Part shown: one piece after another, positions 43,671 to 52,615 of the stretch
How positions within the stretch are numbered: position 1 is the first letter of the stretch
How the letters are laid out: every line of letters begins with the position of its first letter
Assembly (NCBI GenBank): GCA_040880285.1
Contig: JBBDIT010000052.1
Location: 34,318 to 98,317 of the forward strand
From: JANQJA01 sp040880285
GTDB lineage: Bacteria; Pseudomonadota; Gammaproteobacteria; Pseudomonadales; Azotimanducaceae
DNA: 64,000 nucleotides
Direction: 5' to 3'
Position numbers and translations under genes: made by a program
Notes under the pieces: model-generated
Told to the model about the DNA's origin: nothing
The model's input: the letters and a program-made list of their open reading frames with translations, nothing else
Databases searched by the model: none

Positions 43671-44582
43671 CTATACACTTGCCATAAAATCCAGCGTGCG
43701 CTTATAGGTCGCATCATCCGGCGCCACGATAGAACCACAAAAATCCGTTACACCAATGTCCTTGAGCCGTTGCAGATCGGCCTTGAGCTTCTTTTCAGGT
43801 CCCGCTAGCGCGAGCTCCGCGGGTCCGGCGACACCTTCCTTGTCCAGCATGGCACGATAAGACGGTAACATCCCATAGATCTGCAACACCTTGCCGATCA
43901 TTTCGCGCGCTCCACTGATATCGTCAGTGACAACAATCGGAAATCCAGCTGCGATTCGTGCTGGCGCTCTACGGGCAACTGATGCTGCCTTATTAATTGA
44001 AGGAATAATATAGTCAGCCAAAGTGTTTGGTCCCGTCATCCAGGTCACCGTACCGTCTGCCAGGCCACCTGCGATCTTAAGCATCACCGGCCCCAGCGCC
44101 GCCACCAGTAACGGCACAGGTTTCATACCAGGAAACGACAGTTTGAGGTTGTTGATCTTGTAGTGCTCGCCCTTATAGGTAACCGCTTCTCCTTCCAGTA
44201 ATGGAGTCAGGATTTCAAGATACTCTTTCATATGCTTTGCAGGCTTGTCATAGGACATGCCCAGCATGTCTTCAATTACCACCTTGTGGGAGAGGCCAAT
44301 ACCAAGGGTAAAGCGACCATCGGTAGCTGCGGCCGTGGTCAGGGCTTGCTGTGCAATCGCAGAAGGATGCCGGGGATAGGTTGGCGTGACTGCTGTTCCC
44401 AGTCCAATTGTCCTGGTTTCCCGGCCAATAATCGCTAGCGTTGAAATCGCGTCCAGGCCGAAGATATTGGCCATCCACAAGTTGTCAAAACCACTGGTTT
44501 CAGCGGCCTGCGCTGCCGCAACCAGTCCATCAATCGTGCCGTCCGGCCCGTCACTTGCGCCCAGCATAAGTCCCATCTTCAT
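43671..44582 (-). CDS. LLM-class (luciferase-like) oxidoreductase, F420-type
   Basis: TIM-barrel flavin/F420-dependent oxidoreductase (303 aa): MGLMLGASDGPDGTIDGLVAAAQAAETSGFDNLWMANIFG, IGLGTAVTPTYPRHP, FTLGIGLSHKVVIEDMLGMSYDKPAKHMKEYLEIL. The sequence pattern fits the F420-dependent LLM subfamily rather than FMN luciferases, but coenzyme identity cannot be decided here. If F420 is used, the genome should carry cofactor genes (fbiA-D/cofC-E). It lies 63 bases upstream of phnD on the same strand. Confidence 0.85.
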   Translation of the reverse strand: MKMGLMLGASDGPDGTIDGLVAAAQAAETSGFDNLWMANIFGLDAISTLAIIGRETRTIGLGTAVTPTYPRHPSAIAQQALTTAAATDGRFTLGIGLSHKVVIEDMLGMSYDKPAKHMKEYLEILTPLLEGEAVTYKGEHYKINNLKLSFPGMKPVPLLVAALGPVMLKIAGGLADGTVTWMTGPNTLADYIIPSINKAASVARRAPARIAAGFPIVVTDDISGAREMIGKVLQIYGMLPSYRAMLDKEGVAGPAELALAGPEKKLKADLQRLKDIGVTDFCGSIVAPDDATYKRTLDFMASV

Positions 44583-44694
44583 ATGGCAATCCCCGTAAAT
44601 TTCAATAGCCTGTATAGCAAAGACCAGCCCGGGATGGGAAGCATCGCCGCAATTATTCTATTTATTGCTGCCTTGACCGGAGCCCCTTGCGGTA

Positions 44695-46131
44695 TTGTTA
44701 GCGATCCCTATAATCCGCACTTTTTCGAGTAGCGCACCTTTGAAACGCCCTTTTTCCAAAGACGAGAAAATCGAGAAATCTTTGGGTCACTCTATTAAAG
44801 ATGGTGTCACGTTTGCCATCATGGGCGGTGTCAGCGAAAGCTACTTCGGTGCCTTTGCCGTGTTCCTGAAGGCAACGGCGCCACAGATCGGACTGCTCGC
44901 ATCCTTACCGCCACTCCTGGCGTCCTTTATCCAGATGTTCGCAGTCTGGCTGGGCCAGGTCACCGGAATCCGAAGAGGTATCATTGTCACCGGTGCACTC
45001 TTGCAGGTTTTTGCTCTCGTCTGTGTCGCCTTGCTGCCGTTCATGTTTCCCGACTATGCATTTGCGTTGTTGCTGGCGAGCGTCATACTTTATTTCATCG
45101 GTCCCAACCTCGGCGCACCACTCTGGGGAAGCCTGATGGGTGCCCTCATACCCGAGGCAGTTCGCGGACGTTTCTTTGCACGGCGCAATCGGCTCTCGTC
45201 CATGGCTTCTTTCTCGGCATTGATCATTGCCGGTGTTCTGCTGCAAGTATTCGACTCGACCATAGGCGCTTACTACGGATTCCTCGCCATTTTCTCGATC
45301 GGTATGTTGGCAAGAGGTGTATCCGCCTGGCATTTACACCAGATTCACGACCCCTCTCCGTCTCACCACACCATTCCGTATGCGGAGCGCGATCGCATAC
45401 CCTCGCTCGGGTTCCTGCGATCCAACCCCAACTTCCTGCGATTCTCGATTTTCTTTGCGGCCATGCAGTTGGCGGTGGCCATTTCTGGTCCATTTGTAGT
45501 GGTATACCTGCTGCGGGATCTCGGCTACAGCTACATTCAGCTGACCGCCAATACCGCCGCGTCAGTACTGGTCCAGTTCCTGGTCTTGAGTCGCTGGGGT
45601 CGGCTGGGGGACTTGTTTGGTAACCGCATCATCCTGCGAGTCACCGGATTTTCGATACCGGTGGTACCGTTGCTGTGGGTACTGTCAACCGACTTCTGGT
45701 ACCTGATATTAGTCCAGGCGATCAGTGGCCTGCTCTGGTCCGGTTATTCATTATCCGCCTCCAACTTCCTGTTTGATTTGACGCCCCAGGGCAGGCGCGC
45801 CGGCATGATGGCGATGCACAATCTCCTGTCCAGCATTGCTGTTTTTTTTGGTGCAACTTTCGGCGGTTACCTGGCGCTGCATCTGCCCACGTCCATCACA
45901 CTTGGCGACTTCCAGTTCAGCTGGTTATCCGTATTTTACGGCGTGTTTGTCACCTCTTCGGTCTTGCGCCTGTTGGTTGCGCTACGATTCCTGCCACACC
46001 TTGAAGAAGTCCGAAGCGTTCGCAACATGACCTACCATGGACTGATATTCAGGGTTACGCGGTTCTCTCCGATTTCCGGTCTTATTTTTGATGCTGTCTC
46101 GCGAGTGCGTAAAGGCTCGAATGGAAAGTGA
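44695..46131 (+). CDS. MFS transporter
   Basis: Membrane transporter of about 478 aa with twelve predicted helices. It has DGVTFAIMGGVSESYFGAFAVFLKAT, WGSLMGALIPEAVRGRFFARRNRLSS between the fourth and fifth helices, and a second half beginning SNPNFLRFSIFFAAMQLAVAISGPFVVVYLL. The start is ambiguous: no ATG precedes helix 1; TTG codons at 44695 and 44740 are candidates, and the latter gives a shorter leader (LKRPFSKDEK). Substrate unknown. Confidence 0.8.
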   Translation: MLAIPIIRTFSSSAPLKRPFSKDEKIEKSLGHSIKDGVTFAIMGGVSESYFGAFAVFLKATAPQIGLLASLPPLLASFIQMFAVWLGQVTGIRRGIIVTGALLQVFALVCVALLPFMFPDYAFALLLASVILYFIGPNLGAPLWGSLMGALIPEAVRGRFFARRNRLSSMASFSALIIAGVLLQVFDSTIGAYYGFLAIFSIGMLARGVSAWHLHQIHDPSPSHHTIPYAERDRIPSLGFLRSNPNFLRFSIFFAAMQLAVAISGPFVVVYLLRDLGYSYIQLTANTAASVLVQFLVLSRWGRLGDLFGNRIILRVTGFSIPVVPLLWVLSTDFWYLILVQAISGLLWSGYSLSASNFLFDLTPQGRRAGMMAMHNLLSSIAVFFGATFGGYLALHLPTSITLGDFQFSWLSVFYGVFVTSSVLRLLVALRFLPHLEEVRSVRNMTYHGLIFRVTRFSPISGLIFDAVSRVRKGSNGK

Positions 46132-46213
46132 CGCGGAAGATCCCACGCGGCTTCACAACTATCGGAACTTACACTATGCTCGGGCGACAAGAATTTGGTT
46201 AGAGAAGGTAACT

Positions 46214-47050
46214 ATGACATTCCGAAGATTGATCGCCCTGCTACTCCTGCTGGGTCTTCCGGTTGTGGCCCAGTCCGCAGATATCCCCAGGACGAGTGCT
46301 GGTAAGCCAGATATGAACGGAATCTGGCAAACCATGAGCGAGGCGAACTGGAGTCTCGAGATGCAACCAGCAACGCACGCCCCCATGTTGCGGGATGGCC
46401 CGGAAGGCCCGCTTGCGGCTATCGACGTCCTGAAACTCGGCGCCGTAATTGCGGTACCACCGAGCCCCGGTTTTATAAAGGGCGGCGGCAGCATTCCCTA
46501 CTCAGACGCGGCCCAGGAGAGGCGCCAGGAACTGCGCGAGGACTGGGTGAACCAGGACCCGGAAGTGAAATGCTATATGCCAGGCGTTCCCCGTGCTACC
46601 TATATGCCCTATCCGTTCCAGATCTTTCAGAATCCTACCTCGTTCTTTATCGCCTACCAGTTCGCCGGTGCGGTTCGGGACATCTACTTGAACGATCCTG
46701 GCGAGGCTCCGGTGGATTCATGGATGGGCTGGTCCCATGGCACCTGGGAAGAGGATACTTTTGTCGTCAAGGTGACTGCCCAGGTGGATGGCACATGGCT
46801 GGATCGCACCGGTACACATCACAGTGCCATGATGACTGTCACCGAACGCTATTCGATGATGGGTCCGAACCACATTCAATATGAGGCAACAATTGAAGAT
46901 CCTGACGTGCTGACCGGGCCCTTTACGATAGAGATGCCTTTGTATCGACGTGTCGAACCCCATTTGCAGTTGCTGGAATTCAAGTGCGTAGAATTTGTTG
47001 AAGAACTGATCTATGGCGAATTTCGTCGTAACCCATTGGAACGTCCGTAA
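46214..47050 (+). CDS. Secreted protein related to the following lipoprotein
   Basis: Exported protein (278 aa) with signal peptide MTFRRLIALLLLLGLPVVAQSA. The mature part has PRTSAGKPDMNGIWQTMSE, KCYMPGVPRATYMPYPFQIFQ, and the shared module GWSHGTWEEDTFVVKVTAQVDGTWLDR...HHSAMMTVTERYSMMGPNHIQYEATIEDPDVLTGPF. Proteins with this module (W-x-D/E-D-T-x-V-V ... ERY/F ... Y-x-TV-DDP) are common and uncharacterised in Gammaproteobacteria and Acidobacteria. GAAGG precedes the ATG at 46214. It lies 26 bases before a paralogue. Confidence 0.78.
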   Translation: MTFRRLIALLLLLGLPVVAQSADIPRTSAGKPDMNGIWQTMSEANWSLEMQPATHAPMLRDGPEGPLAAIDVLKLGAVIAVPPSPGFIKGGGSIPYSDAAQERRQELREDWVNQDPEVKCYMPGVPRATYMPYPFQIFQNPTSFFIAYQFAGAVRDIYLNDPGEAPVDSWMGWSHGTWEEDTFVVKVTAQVDGTWLDRTGTHHSAMMTVTERYSMMGPNHIQYEATIEDPDVLTGPFTIEMPLYRRVEPHLQLLEFKCVEFVEELIYGEFRRNPLERP

Positions 47051-47076
47051 AAGTGATCGACGGGAGGATAACTCAA

Positions 47077-48141
47077 ATGAACATCCGTATACGGGTCCTG
47101 GCAGGGGCATTTCCTGTTGTCCTGGCATTAGGTGGCTGTCATTCAGCTGCCACCGAAAATCACAGTTTGCCCGACTTGTCCGGCACCTATGATATCGCAA
47201 CCCTGACGCCGCTACAGCGGCCAGAAATGTATGGTGACAATCTGCTTTTGTCTCCCGGGGAGGCGAAGAAGATCGCCATGCAAGATGCTGCCGCCAAGGA
47301 AGCACGAAGCCAGGCCAGCGACCCGAATCGGCAGGCACCGCCTGCAGGCGGCGATGGTTCCCAGGGTGCCGCCGGTAACGTGGGCGGCTATAACACCTTC
47401 TGGATCGACGACGGTGACAGCGTGGTCGAAGTTGACGGCAAGTTCCGCACCTCGATAATCACGGATCCTCCGAACGGACGCATACCCCCTATGTTGCCGG
47501 AAGCCCAGGCAGCCCTGAGTAAGCGTTTTGCTGCATTCCGTCGCGGTAACACCGGACAAGCGTGGTGGGTCCATGTGGGTGACGGCTCGGGTCCCTACGA
47601 CAATATGGAACAAAGAGGCACTGGTGAACGGTGTCTGCTGGGGTTTGGATCGACTGGTGGACCACCCATGTTGCCGGTCCTTTACAACAACCTCAAACGG
47701 ATCGTGCAAACGGACGACCATGTCATGATCCTGGTCGAAATGGTGCACGACGCGCGCATCATTCGATTGAATAGCGAGCACTTGCCACCTCATATGAAAC
47801 GTTGGCTTGGAGATTCCATCGGTTGGTGGGAAGGTGACACGCTGGTCGTTGATACGACAAACTTTCATCCGCATGCCGGCTACCGCGGCTCATCTGAAAA
47901 CCTCCATGTGATTGAGCGTTTCAGGAAACTGGCGGACGGCAACTTGCTGTACAGCTTCACGGTCGATGATCCCACCGTATGGACGGCATCCTGGAGCGGC
48001 GAATACACCTGGCCCCGATCTGACGACAAGGTTTTCGAGTACGCCTGCCATGAAGGTAACTATGCCCTCGGCGGAATTATGAGAGGCGCTCGATTGCTCG
48101 AAGCAGAGGCAATGCAGGCCAGGCAAGAGTCAGGAGAATAG
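47077..48141 (+). CDS. Lipoprotein paralogue of the preceding secreted protein
   Basis: Protein of 354 aa with a lipoprotein signal (MNIRIRVLAGAFPVVLALGGC; lipobox LGGC) and GGAGG upstream. It has a Gly/Ala-rich linker (about residues 75-115) and the same module as its neighbour: SIGWWEGDTLVVDTTNFHPHAGYRGSSENLHVIERFRKLADGNLLYSFTVDDPTVWTASWSGEYTW. Function unknown. The pair directly precedes a PQQ dehydrogenase gene, suggesting a shared envelope oxidation system. Confidence 0.78.
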   Translation: MNIRIRVLAGAFPVVLALGGCHSAATENHSLPDLSGTYDIATLTPLQRPEMYGDNLLLSPGEAKKIAMQDAAAKEARSQASDPNRQAPPAGGDGSQGAAGNVGGYNTFWIDDGDSVVEVDGKFRTSIITDPPNGRIPPMLPEAQAALSKRFAAFRRGNTGQAWWVHVGDGSGPYDNMEQRGTGERCLLGFGSTGGPPMLPVLYNNLKRIVQTDDHVMILVEMVHDARIIRLNSEHLPPHMKRWLGDSIGWWEGDTLVVDTTNFHPHAGYRGSSENLHVIERFRKLADGNLLYSFTVDDPTVWTASWSGEYTWPRSDDKVFEYACHEGNYALGGIMRGARLLEAEAMQARQESGE

Positions 48142-48187
48142 CTGCCTGGTAACCGTTAGCTCACATCAACCGGCACTTCACGATTCA

Positions 48188-48212
48188 CTTACCGGTTCGC
48201 CGAACCGGTAAG
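48188..48212. promoter_or_regulatory. Perfect 11-bp inverted repeat before the PQQ dehydrogenase gene
   Basis: CTTACCGGTTC at 48188-48198 and its exact complement at 48202-48212 enclose a 3-nt loop. The element lies 46 bases after the lipoprotein stop and 36 before the dehydrogenase start. It could end the upstream transcript (no T-tract follows) or act as an operator. Confidence 0.5.
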
Positions 48213-48248
48213 CCACACTATTGGCATGATCAATCCCCGGGGACCCAC

Positions 48249-50132
48249 ATGAAAAAATTCGGCCTCGCCCGAGCGGCCACCATCTTTTACCTTGCTGCAA
48301 TGCCGGTGGTCAATCACGCAGCGGAACCAGCAGAGCGCCATCCGGGCAGCCTGATCTATGAGCAATATTGTGGCGTCTGCCACAACCAACCGGAATCCGC
48401 CCGCTCACCCTCCCTTGCTGCGCTCAAGCAGATGACGGCCGATCAACTCAAACTGGTGTTGACTGAGGGCATCATGCAGGAACAGGCCGGGATACTGGAT
48501 AGAAGGCAATTCGCCGTCCTGATCGACTACCTCGCAGTCAAGGAAGCCGACAGTAATGCGTGGCTCGCAGACTGGATGTGCGGGGAGCAAGACCGATCTG
48601 TTGACCTTACCCAACCCGTCACCCTGGCCCGGGTTGGCGTCGACTTTGAAAGTACGCGCCACATGACAGCGGCACAAGCAGGGCTCAGCAGTTTGCAGCT
48701 GAGGGACCTGGAACTCGCCTGGGCCATAGGCTTTCCTGATACCAACGCCCTCAGGTCATCACCGGTTATCATCGGGAACCTCATGTACTACAGCCCGACA
48801 CCGACGGGTCGGGTCCTGGCAATCGATGTCACCAAACCTTGCGTCAAATGGGTATATGAGGCTGGCACGGAATTACGAACTTCCATGACCTATGGAGAAT
48901 TGGGTGCCAGTGGCCAGTCTGCACTTGTCTTTGCCGACCGACGTGGCCAGGTCCATGCAATTGATCCCGAAACCGGCACAACGATCTGGAAGGCTGAAGG
49001 TCGACATTCCCGCCAGGCCGCTATCACCGGCGCGCCCCAAATCGTCGGTGACAGGATCATTGTGCCAGTGTCTGGCTCCGGCGTTGGTCGCGGTGCCAAT
49101 CCACAATATGAATGTTGTGTAGAGCATGGTGCAGTGGTTGCGCTCAATGCCGTAACCGGCGAACAGCTATGGACCTACCATACGACGGCCGAGGCAACCT
49201 ATACCGGCAAAACCAATCGCCTGGGAGTCAAATTGAGGGGGCCATCCGGCGCCCCCGTCTGGTCGACTCCAACCATTGATTTAGCTCGAGGGCTGGTCTA
49301 TGCCACTACCGGGCAGAACACTTCATTGCCCGCAACGGACACCAGCGATGCGGTCCTCGCAATTGATCTTGAAACCGGGAATTTGCGCTGGGGATTCCAG
49401 GCATTGGCCAATGACGTCTGGATCATCGGTTGCCGCGATGATCCGGCACAATCGACACCCAACTGCCCATCACCCGAAGACAGTGTTCTGAAAGATTTCG
49501 ACTTTGGTGCAGCTGCAATCCTCACCAAAAACCAGGATGGCAAGGACATTCTGCTCGCCGGACAAAAATCCGGTGACGTCTGGGCGCTTGACCCTGACAC
49601 GGGTAAGCTACTCTGGAATACGCGGCTGGGGGAAGGCACACCGCTAGGCGGTATCCACTGGGGCATGGCAACGGATGGACAGCGCGTGTTCGCGCCCATT
49701 AATGACCCGGTCTCGCTCTGGGCTCTTTCGAAGTCGGAACCAGGCATGAATGCCCTCGATGTCACGACCGGCAAAATCCTGTGGCGAACGCCAACCCGGC
49801 CCGATTGTGAAAACGGTCGCAAGGAAAGGTTTGATCAGTGTGATCGCATGTATGGACTGTCAGCCGCACCGCTTTCGATTGACGAGTCCGTGGTGGCTGG
49901 TTCGCTGGACGGAAAACTGTACATCTTCGACTCGGCAACCGGTGAGACAATATTCGAATACGATGTCCTGAAAGACTTTGAAACTGCCAACGGTTTTGCA
50001 GGCAAGGGCGGCTCGATCGAAAGCCAAACTATCGCCGCGGGGGCTGGCATGATCTTTGTCGGCGCAGGCTACTCCCAGTTCCGCCAGGCACCGGGGAATG
50101 TTCTCCTTGCATTCAAGCCCAAAGGAAAGTGA
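48249..50132 (+). CDS. PQQ-dependent dehydrogenase with N-terminal cytochrome c domain, polyvinyl-alcohol-dehydrogenase-like
   Basis: Periplasmic quinohaemoprotein (627 aa). Signal peptide to about residue 24 (VVNHAA), then a c-type cytochrome domain with YCGVCH (haem attachment) and axial Met in the following 60 residues, then an eight-bladed propeller with repeats such as VHAIDPETGTTIWKAEG, VVALNAVTGEQLWTYH, VLAIDLETGNLRWGFQ, VWALDPDTGKLLWNTR, MNALDVTTGKILWRTP. Adjacent cysteines in YECCVEHG fit the ring disulfide under PQQ. Layout and length match the PVA dehydrogenase group; the alcohol oxidised is unknown. PQQ synthesis genes are not in the window. Confidence 0.88.
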   Translation: MKKFGLARAATIFYLAAMPVVNHAAEPAERHPGSLIYEQYCGVCHNQPESARSPSLAALKQMTADQLKLVLTEGIMQEQAGILDRRQFAVLIDYLAVKEADSNAWLADWMCGEQDRSVDLTQPVTLARVGVDFESTRHMTAAQAGLSSLQLRDLELAWAIGFPDTNALRSSPVIIGNLMYYSPTPTGRVLAIDVTKPCVKWVYEAGTELRTSMTYGELGASGQSALVFADRRGQVHAIDPETGTTIWKAEGRHSRQAAITGAPQIVGDRIIVPVSGSGVGRGANPQYECCVEHGAVVALNAVTGEQLWTYHTTAEATYTGKTNRLGVKLRGPSGAPVWSTPTIDLARGLVYATTGQNTSLPATDTSDAVLAIDLETGNLRWGFQALANDVWIIGCRDDPAQSTPNCPSPEDSVLKDFDFGAAAILTKNQDGKDILLAGQKSGDVWALDPDTGKLLWNTRLGEGTPLGGIHWGMATDGQRVFAPINDPVSLWALSKSEPGMNALDVTTGKILWRTPTRPDCENGRKERFDQCDRMYGLSAAPLSIDESVVAGSLDGKLYIFDSATGETIFEYDVLKDFETANGFAGKGGSIESQTIAAGAGMIFVGAGYSQFRQAPGNVLLAFKPKGK

Positions 50133-50157
50133 TGCCACAACCGGCACTGTCCACCGG

Positions 50158-50835
50158 ATGAAGCGACACTACTACCAGGCCGTATTCGCCAGCCTGTTGG
50201 TGCCCACATTCGCGCTTGCACACAATATCCCTGACAACAATGTGCAATACGTGGAAGCACTGGTGGGCCCAGCCGTCCTGCCGTTTATGTACCTCGGGGC
50301 CAAACATATGGTGACCGGAATCGATCACTTGCTGTATCTGGTGGGGGTGATTTTCTTTCTGTCCAGCGCTCGGGATATCGTCTTGTATGTCTCCCTGTTC
50401 GCAATGGGCCATAGCATCACATTGTTGCTCGGAGTACTTGGCGGCTTTGGTGTCAACGCCGATTTCATCGATGCCGTCATCGGAATTTCAATCGTCTACA
50501 AAGCGTTCGAAAATCTGGGAGGGTTTGAGCAAGTTCTCAAAATCCGACTCGATACCCGCCTTGCGGTATTTGTGTTCGGACTTTGCCACGGACTCGGTCT
50601 TGCAACCCGATTACAGGAGATCACTTTGTCCGATGATGGCCTTATTGTGAACTTAGTAAGCTTCAACGTGGGTGTAGAGTTGGGGCAGGTGGTCGCACTG
50701 ACCATCATCCTGTTGTTATTAATTCCGTTGCGAAAGATCGCATCAAACGATCACAGCGCGATAGTCGCCAATACCACGTTGATGGCGTGCGGATTCACAC
50801 TGGCCGGTTATCACCTGACAGGAGCCATGCTGTGA
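50158..50835 (+). CDS. HupE/UreJ family membrane protein
   Basis: Membrane protein (225 aa) with a signal-like first helix and five to six more. Family markers are VTGIDHLLYLVGVIFFL, FAMGHSITLLLGVLGG, CHGLGLATRLQE and SFNVGVELGQVVAL, with the conserved His and Glu residues that bind or conduct metal ions. HupE/UreJ-2 proteins are thought to move nickel or cobalt, but many sit outside such operons. ATG at 50158; its stop overlaps the next gene's GTG by four bases. Confidence 0.85.
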   Translation: MKRHYYQAVFASLLVPTFALAHNIPDNNVQYVEALVGPAVLPFMYLGAKHMVTGIDHLLYLVGVIFFLSSARDIVLYVSLFAMGHSITLLLGVLGGFGVNADFIDAVIGISIVYKAFENLGGFEQVLKIRLDTRLAVFVFGLCHGLGLATRLQEITLSDDGLIVNLVSFNVGVELGQVVALTIILLLLIPLRKIASNDHSAIVANTTLMACGFTLAGYHLTGAML

Positions 50836-51529
50836 TCCGCACTCGTGCCACCATCATCAAGGCGACAATCACCGCGGTGTTGATGGCGTCGCTCATTCTG
50901 GTGACTGTCGTATTGCCCGCCGAGTACGGCATTGATCCTCTCGGTACCGGGGAGTATTTCGGCCTGGCGGGATTGTCAGGCACTGCATCCCCGGCAGTAA
51001 NNNNNNNNNNNNNNNNNNNNNNNNNNNNNNNNNNNNNNNNNNNNNNNNNNNNNNNNNNNNNNNNNNNNNNNNNNNNNNNNNNNNNNNNNNNNNNNNNNNN
51101 ACCGGGGAGTATTTCGGCCTGGCGGGATTGTCAGGCACTGCATCCCCGGCAGTAACGGAGCAAACCGGCCCACTGTCGAACGACAAAATAACGTTTGTAC
51201 TCGGGAGCTACGAGTCCGTGGAATATAAATACGAGACGGAGCGTGGTGCGAGTCTCGTCTATGACTGGCGAGCGACCGCACCAGTGACCTATGACTTCCA
51301 TGGAGAACCTGTAGAGGGTCCCGCGGGGTTCGCTGAAAGTTACACAGCAGGCAAGGCCGCGCTCGGGCAAGGTAGCTTCGAGGCGCCCTTTACCGGCATC
51401 CACGGGTGGTTTTTTGAAAACCGAAGCTTTGCCGATGTGACCGTGACCCTCCGGACCAGCGGCTTTTATCGAAGGTCCTTTACTTATCGCGATGGCTTCG
51501 TTGACACCCGGGAGTTCGGCGACCCATAG
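50832..51529 (+). CDS. Transmembrane-anchored periplasmic protein, coupled to HupE (interrupted by artefactual gap)
   Basis: The gene begins at GTG 50832 (overlap GTGA with HupE). One N-terminal helix (ITAVLMASLILVTVVLPAEYGIDP) precedes a soluble domain (FVLGSYESVEYKYETERGASLVYDWRATAPVTYDFHGEP...). The N run at 51001-51100 is flanked by identical 55-bp copies; collapsing the 155-base excess joins two frames into one ORF of 180 codons ending at 51529, so the gap is not real. The family is usually called transmembrane anchor protein and accompanies HupE/UreJ. Function unknown. Confidence 0.78.
50946..51155. other. Scaffold gap with 55-bp duplicated contig ends
   Basis: The 55 bases at 50946-51000 are exactly repeated at 51101-51155 around 100 N. 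As at 28821-29030, this marks contig ends sharing a 55-mer. Removing one copy and the N run restores an open frame, direct support for the artefact reading. Confidence 0.93.
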
Positions 51530-51539
51530 GCACTGCCTG

Positions 51540-52007
51540 TTACTGGATACGTTCGCCCTCGGCCCAGTAAAGCTGGTGACACGAAAGGCAGACGTTGTAG
51601 AGCGCGCCGCCGACGTTGAACAAAGCTTCGGCATCCTGTGCTTCAGCCGCAGCCATGGCACGCTCACCTGCTGCTACCAGGCCCCGGGAAATCTCAGCCC
51701 AGTCCTGACTGTCCACTGCACGTCCCGGCATCAGCAAGAGATTTCCCGTCTCTGTGACAACGGCCGCAGCCTGCTGGACTGCAAACCAACCTTCGTCCGT
51801 GGTCGGCGCGAGATCGACTTCACCATCCTGCGTTGAGACGAAGCCGGCTGAATCCCAGATCACATCCGCAGCAGGTTCAAGCACCAATGCCATGGTTTGC
51901 TTCACATCCAGCACGGCTCTATAGGGAGCCTCCGGCGAGCGCTCTGTACATGCGCCCAGCAACAAAATTGCCGCGATTCCAATACTATTTTTGAAAGTCA
52001 ATTTCAC
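51540..52007 (-). CDS. Cytochrome c'-like lipoprotein
   Basis: Exported protein (155 aa). The N-terminus VKLTFKNSIGIAAILLLGAC is a lipoprotein signal (lipobox LGAC). The single haem motif CLSCH lies near the C-terminus in YNVCLSCHQLYW, the position typical of class II (c'-type) four-helix cytochromes. Start is GTG 52007 or TTG 52013; neither has a clear ribosome-binding site, and the gene follows the DUF6152 gene after 5-11 bases. It could carry electrons for the nearby PQQ dehydrogenase; that is inference. Confidence 0.72.
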   Translation of the reverse strand: MKLTFKNSIGIAAILLLGACTERSPEAPYRAVLDVKQTMALVLEPAADVIWDSAGFVSTQDGEVDLAPTTDEGWFAVQQAAAVVTETGNLLLMPGRAVDSQDWAEISRGLVAAGERAMAAAEAQDAEALFNVGGALYNVCLSCHQLYWAEGERIQ

Positions 52008-52018
52008 CGGCAATTCAA

Positions 52019-52441
52019 TCAGCGCTCGCCCGGGTCACGACCATCGTCCGGTGCGCCGGTACCTGAAGATCCCATGAATATCTTGCGACCATCAGTGAAG
52101 GTGATATCCCGGCCGTTAGCGCGATTGGAGCGATCTTTTGCCTGATAGCCATCGACTACAATCTCGGTACCCGGCGTCAGGGTGTTGCGGGTCAATCCAC
52201 GGCGCAGCAGTGTATTGGGGGTACCGCCCTCAACCATCCAGGATTCTTTCGAGCCATCCTCGTTGGTCACCTCAACATGAATCCAGGCATGGGGGTTTAC
52301 CCACTCAACTTTAGTAATCGGACCGCGTAAGACAAGCGGTCGATTGGGATCAAACTCTGCGCCAAACGCATGGTGAGCATTGCTGGTGGCTGGTAACAAA
52401 AAAGCGAGCAAACCCGCCAGAATCACTGTATTGGTCTTCAT
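52019..52441 (-). CDS. DUF6152 family secreted protein
   Basis: Exported protein (140 aa) with signal MKTNTVILAGLLAFLLPATSNA and the family start HHAFGAEFDPNRPLVLRGPITKVEWVNPHAWIHVEV, followed by an OB-like fold (TPGTEIVVDGYQAKDRSNRANGRDITFTDGRKIFMGSS). AAGG precedes the ATG at 52441. DUF6152 proteins are uncharacterised and, as here, are often found near secreted proteins of the WEGDTLVVDT type. Confidence 0.87.
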   Translation of the reverse strand: MKTNTVILAGLLAFLLPATSNAHHAFGAEFDPNRPLVLRGPITKVEWVNPHAWIHVEVTNEDGSKESWMVEGGTPNTLLRRGLTRNTLTPGTEIVVDGYQAKDRSNRANGRDITFTDGRKIFMGSSGTGAPDDGRDPGER

Positions 52442-52591
52442 GCCTTCGATTGACTCCTTTTTTCGACACATCTGGTTCAGGCAGGGCAAGACAGTAGGGT
52501 ATCATCGGGCACGGACTTTTTGCCAGCGCCACCTGTAACGTTTTAGCGTGACGCGAGTCCAATAACACAGAATCAGCTCAGGGGTTGCACG

Positions 52592-52615
52592 ATGAATCGA
52601 AGGATGAATCGAAGG
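52592..52615. repeat. 12-bp tandem duplication at the msrB start
   Basis: Two exact copies of atgaatcgaagg give the N-terminus MNRRMNRR and two potential start codons, at 52592 and 52604. Confidence 0.9.
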
